Shown: in pieces, positions 47,041 through 59,173 of the stretch
Layout: the number at the start of each line of letters is the position of its first letter
Position numbering within the stretch: position 1 is the first letter of the stretch
Origin: Xenosphaeropsis pyriputrescens
Taxonomy: Eukaryota > Ascomycota > Leotiomycetes > Phacidiales > Phacidiaceae
NCBI GenBank assembly: GCA_022609375.1
Contig: JAGKQE010000069.1
Span: 89,733 to 153,732 of the forward strand
Direction of reading: 5' to 3'
DNA: 64,000 nucleotides
Position numbers and translations under genes: made by a program
Notes under the pieces: model-generated
Database searches by the model: none
What the model saw: only the letters and a program-made list of their open reading frames with translations
Told to the model about the DNA's origin: nothing

Positions 47041-47764
47041 AGATGATGTTTGTTGAAGTTTGTCGCCATATATTGCACTACTTTGAAAAAATTCTTTTGG
47101 CGAGTGACGGCCGCCACAAAACAGCCGACGATGACCCACCGTACAACCACAACCAACCCTTGGTAGGATAAAATAGAACACTGTTGCGGTTTGAGGCGGT
47201 CAGTTAATACTTGAGAGAATGCAAACTTGCCTAAAGAACTCGAGTTGAAAAGAAGATGAGAATAAAAGGTGAGTGTGCTGTCGTTTGTGTTGAAGTTAGT
47301 GATGCTGTCCTTTCAGCTCTGCCGACACCAAACTCCGGGCCGGGTATTTTCCCAATTGACGCCAATGGATTTGTGGAGATTTGGAACCTCATACCCCTGA
47401 AAGAAGCGTAAACACTAAGCGGGAATTGGCATGCTACTCGAGTCATGTTGCGTATCTACAGAACAAGAGTATTTGACAATGACAACCAGCTCTTGATCAG
47501 CCATATTAGGTCATGTTCTCATCAGATCTCGATGTGTGCACCTAGAAAGCACTTTTTGATCTGTAATAAGAGAATTCAATGCATAAAATATAACCATTCA
47601 CTTTTTGAAATGACGGAGAATTGATGCATGCTGATTTATGCAAAATTCTCCAAGAGACAAATTAATGATATAATAAAGATTGTAAAATCGCCATGCACAC
47701 GAAAACTATCCATGCCATAAGTGAAGCTATCGCATCCCTTATAGGCCTATACATGAAAACCTAC
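47041..47764. other. Intergenic, no firm gene
   Basis: A mini-gene can be spliced at 47256-47268 with 47317-47477 (GTGAGT, TTTCAG ends), starting MRIKALPTPNSGPGIFPID and ending after about 58 residues. The reading loses protein character after 30 residues, so I do not call it. The rest is AT-rich. Confidence 0.4.
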
Positions 47765-48680
47765 TCAACCATCAAAAGTGCATGCGTGTTTGGCGGTGAC
47801 CCAGCCGGTCAAACGATTCGCGATATCAGAAGCATAACAATGAGTAGAAATTCCATCTTCGAGGTTGCCAGACTTAGCAATACTACCAGAATTGTAGATT
47901 CTCGCAGCTTTATAGTATGCCGAAGTATACTTATCATTGGCCTGGTTAACACACTGTGCTAAGCCATCACCACTCGATGTTCCAGCAGCACCCTCCCTGA
48001 TCATCGTCAAGATTTGACTGGCAGGGCATGGATTTGCTACCTTCTTGGTAACATCAGAGTTACAAGTTCCAGTTCCGTTGTGATCTTGCATGAGACCTGG
48101 ATTGCGGACACCATAGTTGGTCGTTGGTGCACGAACACAACCTCCAGACTCTTGAAGAATAACAGCGAGGATGAAGCGGTGATCGAGGAGGGTTTCCTTA
48201 GCAACAGTCTGAATGCTGTTGTAGATATCACCAATTTCTTGACCCGAGTTATTAGGCACAGCCCATTGAGAGCATGAAGAGAACATGTTGACTTTGTTGT
48301 TGTTAAACCTTGAATCTGTTAGCTTCGCTCTTGAAAGCTACAAATCTTTTGAGAAGCCTTACATATCGACAAAGCTCACCCAGTTTTTCCCGGGGGGAAA
48401 ATTGCTTCCGGTTCCAGAATACTGGACGTACACGTCTTTGCCAGCACCAACTCCATCGTTGTTGTTGATAATTTTGACTTGCAGTTTTGTGTTCGTGACC
48501 TTACCACCAGTAGCGCGAGACTCCAAAGCCTCGTCTCTTTTGGGCATATGATGGTGATGGTTATGAATCGACGCGCCCAGTGTCGAAACAATTGCCACTG
48601 AAAGGTAAAGAAACTATTTGTTGTCAGCCTCCATGTCCGGAACCACTTCCATCACGATTACCCACGTTTTTCAAGAGCAT
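47765..48680 (-). CDS. Secreted lysozyme-like (SLT-type) protein
   Basis: Exons 48680-48662, 48597-48363 and 48308-47765 give 265 residues. The first exon has only 19 bases; with exon 2 it makes a signal peptide MLLKNVVAIVSTLGA followed by HNHHHH and a KR site. A linker domain with KLQVKIINNNDG and VYVQYSGTGSNFPP precedes the lysozyme-like domain. There RFILAVILQESGGC carries the ES-type catalytic Glu (about E138) of soluble lytic transglycosylases, then NYGVRNPGLMQDHNGTGTC, ARIYNSGSI and THCYASDIANRLTGW. Six or more Cys suggest disulfides. Known relatives are secreted fungal proteins of unproven activity; muramidase-like attack on bacterial walls is an inference. The His run just after the signal peptide is noteworthy. 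Confidence 0.85.
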
Positions 48681-49471
48681 TTTGCCGAATTGTAGGGGGC
48701 CGACCTCTGTAACAACAACAATATCCCAATAAAAAGATAGACAGTATTTCACCAAAAACAGCCGCCACAAAACGAATCTCAGTTCTGGGCTTTGTCAAAG
48801 ATATATTATTTTTGAGGGGGTGCAGACTGGTCGGTATAGCCTCGGATATTAGAGCGCCATGATACCGCCACAACTTCCGCCATGGCGGCACGGAGCGAGC
48901 TGAACATTGCAATCTTGAGATTTTCTGCCATGTGCATCTGTAAATACGAAGGCTAGATGTGCCTCATAGGATAAATATCTCGGCGTCAGCGTAGTGCCAG
49001 TCGTCAGATGCTTGTGTACCTTTTGTGCAGGTACACGGATTATGCCGATCTCATGTGTAGCACGATAAAGGTTGTTATAGGAGAAACGAGTACCTTGGAT
49101 AAAAATGTAGACTAGGTACTGAACATTAACCTCGTAAGAATTCCAGTCAACCACTAATGTTAGCTGTGTCATCGTACTTTTGGTTCAACATAGCTTCGAG
49201 TTTTGAAGGCATCAATCAGCCTTGGCGAGGAGTTGAGTGTGTTGGAGATCACAAAACCACAAAGTCATCAATGCTATATCTACCTTATAATTTAATATTT
49301 GTAGAAAACAAAAAGTGATCCATTGTTATGATCAATCGATGATAGTGATACGAAGTCGTTGTGCTCTCGTTCTCAAGTAATAGCATTATGCATCTCAACA
49401 TGCTCAAAATCCACGGAGCCCAACCAGATACAAAAAAACTTCAGCTGTTAATTGTTTAGGTTCCAGAACGT
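48681..49471. other. Intergenic, no gene seen
   Basis: Promoter side of the lysozyme-like gene and 3' flank of the P450. Short frames only. A GGCGGCCGT-like GC segment at about 48760-48900 has no open-frame support. Confidence 0.5.
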
Positions 49472-51333
49472 CTATACTCTCCTCCTTCTGACTCTAACAA
49501 TCATTTTTCTGTCCGGCAATAAACCCCCCTGCTTCCAAAGGTTAACTTTAGGCGTGCCCCTCTTCTTCAATTCTGCCTCAACAGGTTCGATTTCGAATCT
49601 CATAAGAACGACCGCTACCCCTCCCAAAAGTTCATTCGTGGCAAGATGGCGTCCAGAGCACAACGTTTGTCCACCTCCGAATGGCCTCAGAGCTAGCATT
49701 CTCTGTTGTACCTCCTTGTTCTTTGGCCCACTGAGCGGTTCCACGAGAGAGTTGACGGGAAATTTCTCGTCAGATTTCTCAAAATAGTTCTTAGCGGCGT
49801 CCTTTGCTTCGCCAACTCGGTTTGTCTCAGCAGCGTCATCACCATCGAGGAATCTCTCGGACCAGAATTCCTCAGCTGGTCGCTGGTCCGGGCTGCTCCA
49901 AATCTTGGGTTTCATCTGTAAAGTACGCGAATGCACCATGACAAGACTGCCTTTCTTGAGGATGTAACCACCTAACTCGGTAGTTTCGTGAACAACCCTT
50001 GGAGAGGGCGAAGCCGTTGCCCAGCGTAGAGTCTCTAAGAGAAGGGACTTGACATGTGGGTTGGTGGTAACTTTTCGCATGTCGAAGGACGTTGGGCTCG
50101 TTTGACACTTGGAGATCTCGTTGGTCAGAGTTTTCATGAGATCAAGGTCAAGGGCTGCTTGAATCATCACCCACATGGCTACAGGAGTTGTATTCGCCTT
50201 TTGACTAAGTTTGTAAGCTGAATTCAGAACCTGAAATGGAATGAGACATACGCCCACATGAAAGCCATATGTTGTACTGCTCTTCCACGTTGGCGTATCC
50301 CGACATTTTGAAAGTACTTTGATCTCATTTTGGAGAATCTCAGCCCCCAATGTTCATCCCAATCCGGATCATTGCTATACTCAGCACTGTGCTTCTGAGC
50401 CTCTTCCTCCCAAACTGAGAGGTGATCGATTCCCTCCTGCTTAATTGCGTACGCTTTACTGAAAATAAAGGGAGGCAACTCGACGACAAACTTTTGGATA
50501 TTCTTATCAAACTTCCAGAACCATTCAACAACATCTGGCCATTGTTCCATCATTTTTGTACCAAACAGAGCTGGTACAGCAGCCTCTGTCCATAGAGTCT
50601 TGACAAATTCCGTAAATTCAATTTCCGCCCACTCGTAGCTACTCTCCTTATCCGCTGGAAATTTGGCGTCAACCAGCATAGTCATACCCTCCACAAAATT
50701 CTCCGTTATGGTTTGCAACGACATGAGATGCTTGGCAGAGAGATGATGCATAGCAGCAATTAGTCTTGTTCCGTCATCCATATAATTTTTGTCGGGGCTG
50801 ATTACTTTGGCGCCCATTCCAATAATTTTCTGATCTTCCTTTGTACTGCCCAGTGCACGAGAGATCATTATCGCAAAAGGATCGAAGATGAAGATGGATG
50901 AGCGACGGTATATTTGGCTGGCAAGCTTAGTATCAAAGACGATGTAGAGATGTTGACCAGCAACTTGGATGGTGACTGCTGTGGCGTCAGGATTTCGAGC
51001 TCTTCGTAAACAAATTAGTCTCCACATCCTGTTGATCTCAGGATTGTAAGATTTGCCAGATACTCACCGAACCCATTTTGTAAACAGATTTATGTTCCGC
51101 ATAAGAGAAAGACCATGACCCAGCCAGGGAATTGTATACGGAACCAGGGGAGGTTCGCCATTTCTTCTCGCAACACTGACAGTCCATGTCTTGAAAGCAT
51201 GAGAAAGTACCGTACTAAAGAGCAGGATAGCCGCGATAGCAGTCCACAAAGTGTTCATATTGACTTCATTTTCAGACGGCAAGATATTCCAGCTGGAAGT
51301 ATTTTTTGCACTCGTAGTATTGCCAAAATCCAT
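49472..51333 (-). CDS. Cytochrome P450, membrane-anchored
   Basis: Exons 51333-51068, 51001-50252 and 50204-49472 give 582 residues. A membrane anchor lies at about residues 27-46 (TLWTAIAAILLFSTVLSHAF), followed by a Pro-rich hinge (EPPLVPYTIPWLGHG). The I-helix region FMWAQKANTTPVAMWVM is restored by the second intron (47 bp). The ExxR motif is ETLRW, and the haem loop is FGGGQTLCSGRH with Cys about 521. The style is close to the CYP7/CYP8-like fungal P450 group, in which the I-helix Thr is replaced. For intron 1 the acceptor at 51002 is used (67-bp intron with GACTAAT branch); a nearer CAG at about 51029 also keeps frame but leaves only 39 bp. It sits next to the lysozyme-like gene; no other pathway enzyme is near, so a cluster is not shown. 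Confidence 0.9.
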
Positions 51334-52169
51334 GGCGCAGTGCTGTCCCAATTGTGGCGTTCATAAGGTGCAGTAGTGGATACGAATACATTATTTAGTG
51401 CCGGATGCTACCTTATTTTGAGGTCAAGACGGGAAGCAAGCAGATCGTCGGGTAGACCAACGTCAACACTACCTGAAGGCGGAAGACTTGACAACTTCGA
51501 CTTCACCATCATTCCCAGAGAATGATGATGACCGGCTCGTTGTCTGCACTGGATCTCAGCTAGTGGTACGATAATGCCATCTTGCGTGACTAAGTCTGTC
51601 ACGTTTGCTAAGTCATCGCTGGTTATTGTCTGCTGGAGAGGAGATTCTACCTGTTTTGATTGGAATCTTAAGGCTTACGAACGACGATAACACCGGGACT
51701 ACGATGACAAGACTGTATGGATTTCCGACGCTTCTTGCAATTCCGAGGGGGCCATTTTGATACAGAAATTGGTTCTTCCGTCTCATTGTTCAGCGTCTTG
51801 GATAGGATATGACTTCTAGGGTGAAAATTAGTTGCGGGTATTGCTGAAGAAGATACTGTGCTGAATAGGTATAAATTGTGGGTAATATACATGTACCTCG
51901 AGTTGCACATGCCAGATCGCCACCACACGCACAGCGTGTGTTACGAAGCAGAGCTTTGGAAATAAGTATGTTCATCAGCCGCGCGCCGTCCGCATCTCAA
52001 CGGATGTTATCAAACTGAGCGGAGCATAGTGGACATAATGGTTGGGAGACAGGTTAGGCTACATTCTTAGAAATTGCAAATTGTACGCTGGGAGTAAGAC
52101 ATCCTGCGAAGCCATTTTCAAAAATAAAAAAGGAAAAAAAGTAAGAAAAAACATTATCCCATAACCCTA
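51334..52169. other. Gene-poor gap with possible decayed regulator
   Basis: On the minus strand a frame at 51408-51602 (APLAEIQCRQ-like; ends SGSVDVGLPDDLLASRLDLK) and an upstream basic piece (PPRNCKKRRKSIQSCHR) look like parts of one protein, but stops and missing splice signals prevent assembly. A broken gene is possible. A-runs occupy 52125-52150. Confidence 0.35.
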
Positions 52170-52541
52170 TTATCCATACTCATCTTCAATCCAACCTCGA
52201 ACCTCGGGCCTTGACCTTTTCAGCCACCGCAGCCTGAAATGCTCGAAACAAACCCCGAGACTCCCGAAATCCTTGTCGCCATGTGTATTGCCAAGAGGTG
52301 TCTGATAGTCGATACATATCGATAATATCACGAGAGTGAGTGACGACCGATATGTGGCTATTCGTAAGTTTGTCGATTGTTCCTCAGACATAATGATGGT
52401 CTTCATCCTACTTACAATCTGTGCCTGTGCCCAAAACTCTGAACGTTTGAAAGTAACTTCGCAATAACGTGGAGTATTATGGGGCAACGAGAACCAAATC
52501 ATAATCAGCCGCGCACGAGAGTCATAGAAGTATGAAAGCAT
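52170..52541 (-). CDS. Doubtful small gene, possible fragment
   Basis: An ATG frame of 123 residues runs 52541-52170. Splicing 52415-52302 out (GTAAGT donor, CTATCAG acceptor) would give 85 residues, starting MLSYFYDSRARLIMIWFSLP and ending FRLRWLKRSRPEVRGWIED. Both ends look like protein; the middle does not, which favours the splice. There is no known domain, signal peptide or strong start context. It could be a gene fragment in this otherwise empty stretch. Confidence 0.3.
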   Translation of the reverse strand: MLSYFYDSRARLIMIWFSLPHNTPRYCEVTFKRSEFWAQAQIVSRMKTIIMSEEQSTNLRIATYRSSLTLVILSICIDYQTPLGNTHGDKDFGSLGVCFEHFRLRWLKRSRPEVRGWIEDEYG

Positions 52542-55502
52542 CAAATATCAAATATCAAAGATGTGGACAGAGAACGTTGGGCCCTCCTTTCGATCCTCAG
52601 CCCTGACGGGATCATTACATTGAAGGCTGCACGACGTTGTTTTCCATTTCGGGATAGGTTGAAAATTGACATAAAATACAATTGCGGCAACCAGCTACCA
52701 TCACTTCTACCACGTAATCTGCCACAACACCAAAGCTATTGTAACATGGAATTTGATTATTACGAAGGTGTCTTGAGGTAAGGAGATCGAGCGCTCATAA
52801 TACTATTGTCCAAGTAAGGAGCTTTCTTCGCTCTTTAGTATCTGCCGAAAGGACGACACCAGGATGAACTTTATTAAGCTTTGAATATGTGAGGGATTCA
52901 CATGAATGTCTCAGTTCTCGCGGTTTCAATGATTTTCAGCGGCCCAACTCTGGAACTTTCAAAGAAAACCTTAAAGGCATGCTCTAGCTATTGTCTGTGT
53001 TGGTATTCAAGCCCCCAGGAATCAAAATTGTAACTCAGGAAAATCCAGACATAAGACACATATATATACTCACAATGACTCACAATAACAACCAATCAAC
53101 CAGGGCCCCTGGGCATTTCAAACCAGAGTAAGCTTCGACCGCATTGTTGATGAAATTTTGGTGAAGTAAAAAGTTCGAAGCAGTACCGGCACGGCCGTCG
53201 GCGTCGAACAAAGAGTTTCGCGTCGAGTACTCTATCTGCTGCTGAGAAGTTGTGTTGTGTTACCCCATACGGGGTCCGCAGCACATATTACATGGAGTTC
53301 CCTCGGAACCACGGCCTCAGGATCATGCCAGATGCGGTGAATCTGCACAATATTACGTACTTTGCACTTATTGCTTGCAAGGAACCTGCTTCGTCTTCTA
53401 TGAAAAGCCTTGTCAGCACACGCCCGATCAACAGAACGTGCTTGGAAAGGGGACGGGAGTCTCATCTGCACGATCCAATAGGATCAAGAAGCATCGAAAG
53501 ACTACGAACTCTTGAATCTCGTACTGTCAGGTACCGATGTTAGAGAAAGAGGGTAACCAACATTGTGATCTCCGGTGAGCTTTCCAGGCCCATACTGGAA
53601 TATGCGGGAGAGGCATGGTACTTTGTCCTCCTGCTATCTCGTAGTTCTGAGTACTTCGTACCCTGCTACTATCATGCAATGGCTCAAGGGTTCCTCTCGG
53701 GGCATGAAGGGTTTTATCATTCGCGACGTTGGATTTCGGGACTTTGTCGCTTCGTCGAGCTAGCCCCAGAAATCAGACTTCCCAATTAACAGGGGTGGAT
53801 TTGTACTAACGAACTGGCATTCGCAGCCGTTCTGTGGGGAAGCACAGTGCCAATCTTGACCTGACGTAGATAGCTCTGACTGAGAATGTCCGCATGGCGA
53901 ATTATGAGCTGTAATTCGATGAGATCGGTTTGGGACCTGAGCAGAAGTCCGGGATGTGTTTATTAGTGAAGGGTTTGGGATCATAGAGAGGCCTGATCAT
54001 CACCTCATCGCCATTGCGTTCCGGCTGCCGCGGAATCAGGTCCTTTGCTTACCTGTGTAAGGAATACTCATGTGCAACGTGAAAGATTTCCTTGCTCATT
54101 ACGGAGATGCGGAATTACCTTGTGCAATGAGATTGCTCATGGCCAGATTGGGATGGAGTCGTTGAGGGTATGTTAGTTATAACCAAAACGAAAACCTGTA
54201 TGAGTAAAAGGAGATCGCACTGAACCAAGGACTACTTGGTTCGCATTGGCTATTGGGAATTTCCCATGAAGCTTGACTAAGAAGTACTATGTACATACTT
54301 GCGTTGGAGACTACCAAACGAGGTGCCCGAGTTGTGACAGGCACGAGTCCACGTGGATTGAGACGTAGAGCGCAAGAAGAAGGTGTACAACATCTTGGAT
54401 AACTACTTTAATACCTAGTCGTTACCCGTTTGTAGCACCATGATATTCGAGTTAGCTCAATCCATCGGTTATTTCATTTCCACGTGGTGTTCGTAACCTC
54501 TGCATCTCCTTCGATATAACACTATTTTCCTACGAGCATGAGTATATGATTTATATAATTTGGAGACTAATCCGTTTTTGCAGCATATTACTATTATGAA
54601 ATACCTCAAGCTGCAGACTTTGTTACATCTGTCCATTCATCTCTCTTCTGTCAGTCACAGTCACTTCTACCTCTACCTCAACCTTCATTAGCACTACGAC
54701 TAGTAGAAATACTTTACACTCATTGAGGCATTGTATGAGCCAAAAGTACCATAAGGTATGATTACCCTCTTTTAACTTCGTATAGACCTGTGAGATCTTC
54801 AGATGCTTTTCTCTGTCCCTATCCTATTCGTGTCGTAGAAAAAGCTAGAAAAGGACTAAGCCCTACATGATCCATTCACAGAGACCGAAGAAATATCATA
54901 AGGACATGCTTTGCTCGCTCCCCAAAGACTAAGAAATAGTCACGAGAAAGATGACCATTACAGTGAGAGTAGAGCTTCGGGCATTCTCGTTAGGTAGAGG
55001 TTACACTCAAAAAATCCTGAGACAGAAGTCAGACCCACAAATGCAGATAGATCTACTAACGTTGTCATTGGCAATCCTCGAGGAATAAGCGCATAGAGAG
55101 TGAGCACGAGGAAACCCTAGTCATTGTAGTGTCACCTTCTTGGTATTGTTATCTAATACTTAGGTAGGTTGCTTGAAGCACTTTCAGCCGTCACGTCTTA
55201 ATACAAGCAACAAGAGGCTTTCTCGATGTTCTCCCAAACGAGGCCATCACCAACACACTCGTCAAATCCCCTTGTATCTTCTTTCTTCTCTAAACACATT
55301 CGTTTCCATAATCCACTACATACATTGAGGGACTTCCAAATTTGCTTCCACTTCTCTTAAACGATAATTATCGACTGCATCAGCATCGACACATTGATGC
55401 ACATTCTCAATTAGAGCTTTCGCTGGTCTTGAGCCACGAAGCCAATATCATACTCCAACATCTCGGAACAGAATCTCATTGCAACCCCATCCTAATAACA
55501 AA
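52542..55502. other. 3 kb gene-poor stretch
   Basis: No supported gene. At 53252-53515 (+) a Cys-rich frame without ATG ends in a basic tail and might be a relic of a small secreted protein; 53565-53789 has another open frame without features. The 5' side of the GPCR gene (55140-55500) is pyrimidine-rich, as expected for a leader. Confidence 0.45.
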
Positions 55503-57040
55503 ATGGCAGCACTTTCAGAGGCTCAGCTAAGAGCCATCGATGTCACTGAGCGCGTGTGCTCATCACTTTCATTGTTAGGATGTGCTTTCATCATCATCAC
55601 CTTCGCCACTTCCAAAGCATTCCACAAGCCAATCAATCGCCTTGTGTTTTACGCGTCTGCTGGGAACATCATGTCAAACATTGCTACTCTCATTGCTCGT
55701 GATACATTGCCTGATGTTGGTAGTGGCATATGCCAATTTCAGGGCTTTCTCATTCAAATGTAAGTCAGCATATACGCAACATCATTTCGAGCTACTTGCT
55801 TCTCTTCCTCGACATCACTTGCTCCTACTTGTATGTACACACTACCTATACTAACAGCAGCCAGGTTCATGCCAGCAGATGCATACTGGACACTTGCTAT
55901 GGCAGCAAATGTGCATCTCACTTTCTACTGGAAGTATGATGCCAACAAGCTTCGCGGTCTGGAGAAATGGTACTTTCTTTTATGTTATGGAATTCCATTT
56001 GTCCCCGCATTCGTCTATATTTTCATTAGGAGCAAGACTTCTCGCATGTATAGCAATGCGACCCTATGGTGCTGGATATCCGATGAATGGGATATCCTTC
56101 GTATTGCGACCTTCTATGCTCCTGTTTGGTACGTACTCGTCAACTGTCTTCATGAGCAAAATTTCCCTCAATTCAACCAAGGTACGGAAAGGCTAACAGA
56201 GAATTTATTAGGCTTGTGATTCTGGCGTCAATATTCATCTATGCCCGAGCTGGCCGTGAAATCTACATCAAGCACTCTCAACTCAAGGATTTCAGTCGCA
56301 ACAATCAAACTGTGTCTATCATTGAAGACCCCTTCACCTCCTATACCACGAAAGAAATCCATGTTACCTCAGAGCCGAACCCAGGCCACTTTCCCACCAT
56401 CGATGAAGAAGAGGGAAATGGTACTGGTAGACGAGCATCGGTACCTGCAGGCCATAAGGGCTACACAGTCAACATATCTGCCGCGGAACCAGCTGCAAAG
56501 CCAACTCAGATCTCCGAGTACAAGCGCACGGCGCCAATCATCTCCATAGATCCCTCGCGACCACCACCAACGCCAATTGCAGGTGTATCAAACAATAGCA
56601 CCCTAGCAATGAATCGCAAGCGGGCCCAAGAGTCGAACAATGCAGCATGGTCGTACACAAAGGTAGCCGTGCTGTTCTTCACAGCCATGTTGATAACTTG
56701 GATCCCATCGTCTGCCAATCGCGTGTATTCTGTGCTGAACCCAGGCAAGATCTCACCAGTCCTCGAGTACCTGTCCGCCTTTGTGTTGCCGCTACAAGGC
56801 TTCTGGAATGCCGTTATCTACATCGCTACCTCGCGCCACGCTTGTAAAACATATTACCGGGATATGATGTGTGGAAATCTCGGGTCTGGATTCGGAGATG
56901 AAGGCCTGGGAGTAGGGTTCGGATACAGCTCGAGAGGGAGGAGACTTGGAAGCGGGACCGATCAACAAGAAGCCAGTGAGAGCATGACTGAGCTGGCTGC
57001 AGTGCGAGTGGCGCAAGTGAAGCGCTCGGAAGATAGCTGA
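55503..57040 (+). CDS. cAMP-receptor-like G-protein-coupled receptor
   Basis: Exons 55503-55759, 55865-56128 and 56212-57040 give 449 residues. Introns join FLIQM-FMPADAYWTL and FYAPVW-LVILASIF, both inside membrane helices. Five helices lie before residue 190, then a long third cytoplasmic loop (about residues 195-335; Ser/Thr/Pro-rich with IIEDPFTSY and PTIDEEEGNG), then helices 6 and 7 (VAVLFFTAMLITWIPSSANR and LSAFVLPLQGFWNAVIYI) and a short tail. This is the layout of the Dictyostelium cAR-like fungal receptors (class V). They act at the plasma membrane through heterotrimeric G proteins; the ligand is unknown. Start MAALSEAQLRAIDV puts helix 1 at residues 20-40. Confidence 0.9.
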
Positions 57041-57488
57041 AGAGTGGAGACGTTCACCAGCTACTCGTACCGTACATCCAGACGGACCTTTTCCTTGTCA
57101 TATTTGTGGTGTTTTGAATACATGTACGATACCCTTCTTACCATCCAGTAATATCTGGAATCAAATTAGAGCGATTGTCTTCTTTCCCTCATGTTTTTCG
57201 AAGTCTAAGATGTCCAGGGGCAGAATGAGGCTGAGAAGGATCTGAATGGCGACCCAATGGAATAACATGATAGAAGTAATCAGGACTTTTCTACTTGGAA
57301 GAATGGATCTGCCCCAGCCAACCTAGAGCCTTTCTGTGAATTTACTCTACCTAACGAGCGAGAGACAAAAGACATGCATGCTCCACACACATGGTATAAT
57401 CTACTCTTTTGTGTCATTGAATCCCTTGTCATTCTCATGTCCTCGTACTAACTCCTAACGCCCAAAATGCCTCCGATCGATTCATCTC
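57041..57488. other. Convergent 3' flank
   Basis: Shared 3' space of the GPCR (plus) and the kinase (minus). No gene is seen. Confidence 0.5.
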
Positions 57489-59173
57489 CTAATAACCGTC
57501 GTAACCTCTCTGTCCATAACTCTGCGCAGTAGGCTGTTGACCTCTCATTAGCGCAGGCAGATCGTTAAACCATGGGTGGTTGAGCGCATCGGCCGCACTG
57601 ATTCTCAACTCCGGTCTAAGCTGCAACATTCTCTGCAAAAGATCGATGCCCATGGAATCAATCTGTGGTAGAATGCTTCGCAAGTCCTGAGTCGCGAACA
57701 TCTGGAAATCGCGCTTGTATTCGGAATAGTTTGATATTCCCTGCCAGGTCCGCTCAGAAGGGGTACCCATTATTCTAAAAATGCGTACCAGCTGGTCTTC
57801 GTTGGTGGTGCCCGGGAAAAGTGGACGTCCAGTATACATTTCTGCCATGATGCAACCGGCGGACCAAATATCGATGCTGGTGTTGTATGTCCTGCTTCCG
57901 AGGAGGACATCTGGCGCACGATACCAGAGGGTCACCACTTCATTCGAAAAGGTGTTGACTGGAATACCGAAAGCACGAGCGAGACCAAAATCAGCGAGTT
58001 TTAGTTGACCTTTGCTGTTGATGAGAAGATTTTGAGGTTTGAGATCGCGGTGAAGAACGCGGTTTGTATGACAGAATTCGATTCCGAGAAGGAGTTGGTG
58101 CATGAACGATTTGATGGTGATGGGATTCAAAGCACCACGGTCGCCTTGGGTATCCATGTATTTCTTCAAATCCTTGTCCATGTACTCGAAGACGAGCATA
58201 AGCTTGTTCTCAGTGTGAATGACATCGTGAAGGCTGACAATATTCTCGTGTTTCAGTTCTTTCATCAAGGAAATCTCGCGGATGGCAGTCGAGGGTGTGC
58301 CTTCTTCAGAATCGAGGTGGATTTCCTTCAATGCTACAAGCTCGCCAGTCTGTCGGTTTCTACCCTTGAAAACCTGCAACTTATCAGTATATGGTCATCC
58401 AAGACAGGTTGAGGAGCGCAATTAGCTTGCGATAACCCCCCCAAGAAGCAAAATCAGCATACTGTAGCATAAGTTCCCTCACCCAGCTTCTCCAACTGCT
58501 GGAACGAGCTTGGATGTCTGCGATCCATATCTTCTGGTTGTGATTCTGTATCGAGATCCTGCAGACTGATTTCACTTGAAACGATTGGAGGGTTGCGAAT
58601 AGCAGGCGGCGAAGGAGGATATGTTCTGAAGGGAGGGACAGCGCTCGGTTTAGCTTGCGAAGTATATCTAGGGTCGAATAGAACAGATCCTGGAGTGGCG
58701 ATCTGACTGATTGTTGACAGGGCTCCTCGAGAGCGTGAAATGGCCGTTGCGAAAGAGTAACACGTCAATCCACGACAGAATCGCGAACGTGGACTTGAAG
58801 TTGGGTTCGTATGGGTTGAAGAGGTAGAGGTACGCGTGGTAGCGGAGGAGGAGGAGGAGCCTGAAGCGGGCGGCTGCGGAACAGACGAAGTGAGATATGC
58901 TGATCTGTGTTCGGGATCTTCCCGATATTGATAATACGGCTGAGCTGTTATGGTATCACCACCACTGTTCGGCTGATGAATATTTCTGGCGACGGCAGCC
59001 TGTACTGTCGAATTATGACTTGCCAGTATAATAGGATTTGTAGAGCTCAAATCATTCGAGGGCTGTAAACTACCTCGAGCTGGGGTAGAGCTGGATTGAT
59101 TGCTGTTAAGGGTAGCATCTGTGCCATTCGGTTGGAAGCCCGAGTTGTCGCCTCGATTGTTGCCTATCTCCAT
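57489..59173 (-). CDS. pho85: Pho85/PhoA-type cyclin-dependent kinase
   Basis: Exons 59173-58463 and 58373-57489 give 531 residues, or 316 if translation starts at the internal ATG at 58528. The kinase is complete: GEGTYATVFKG (split by an 89-bp intron), VALKEIHLD, the cyclin-binding TPSTAIREISLM, HRDLKPQN, the activation segment DFGLARAFGIPVNTFSNEVV and WYRAPDVLLG. This is the PSTAIRE-bearing Pho85 group, which with cyclins controls phosphate response, glycogen and polarity. MDRRHPSSFQQLEKLGEG at 58528 is the usual start. Upstream lies an open in-frame stretch of 215 codons from ATG 59173, Ser/Thr/Pro/Gln-rich, whose last part PFRTYPPSPPAIRNPP runs straight into it. Whether it is translated cannot be settled here. 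Confidence 0.92.

Noticed and set aside
47256..47477. Spliced mini-gene starting MRIKALPTPNSG
   Set aside because: Good splice signals, but protein character is lost after about 30 residues and the minus frame is equally open.
48849..49172. 107-codon minus frame with ATG
   Set aside because: No domain or conserved-looking segment, and composition like the surrounding spacer.
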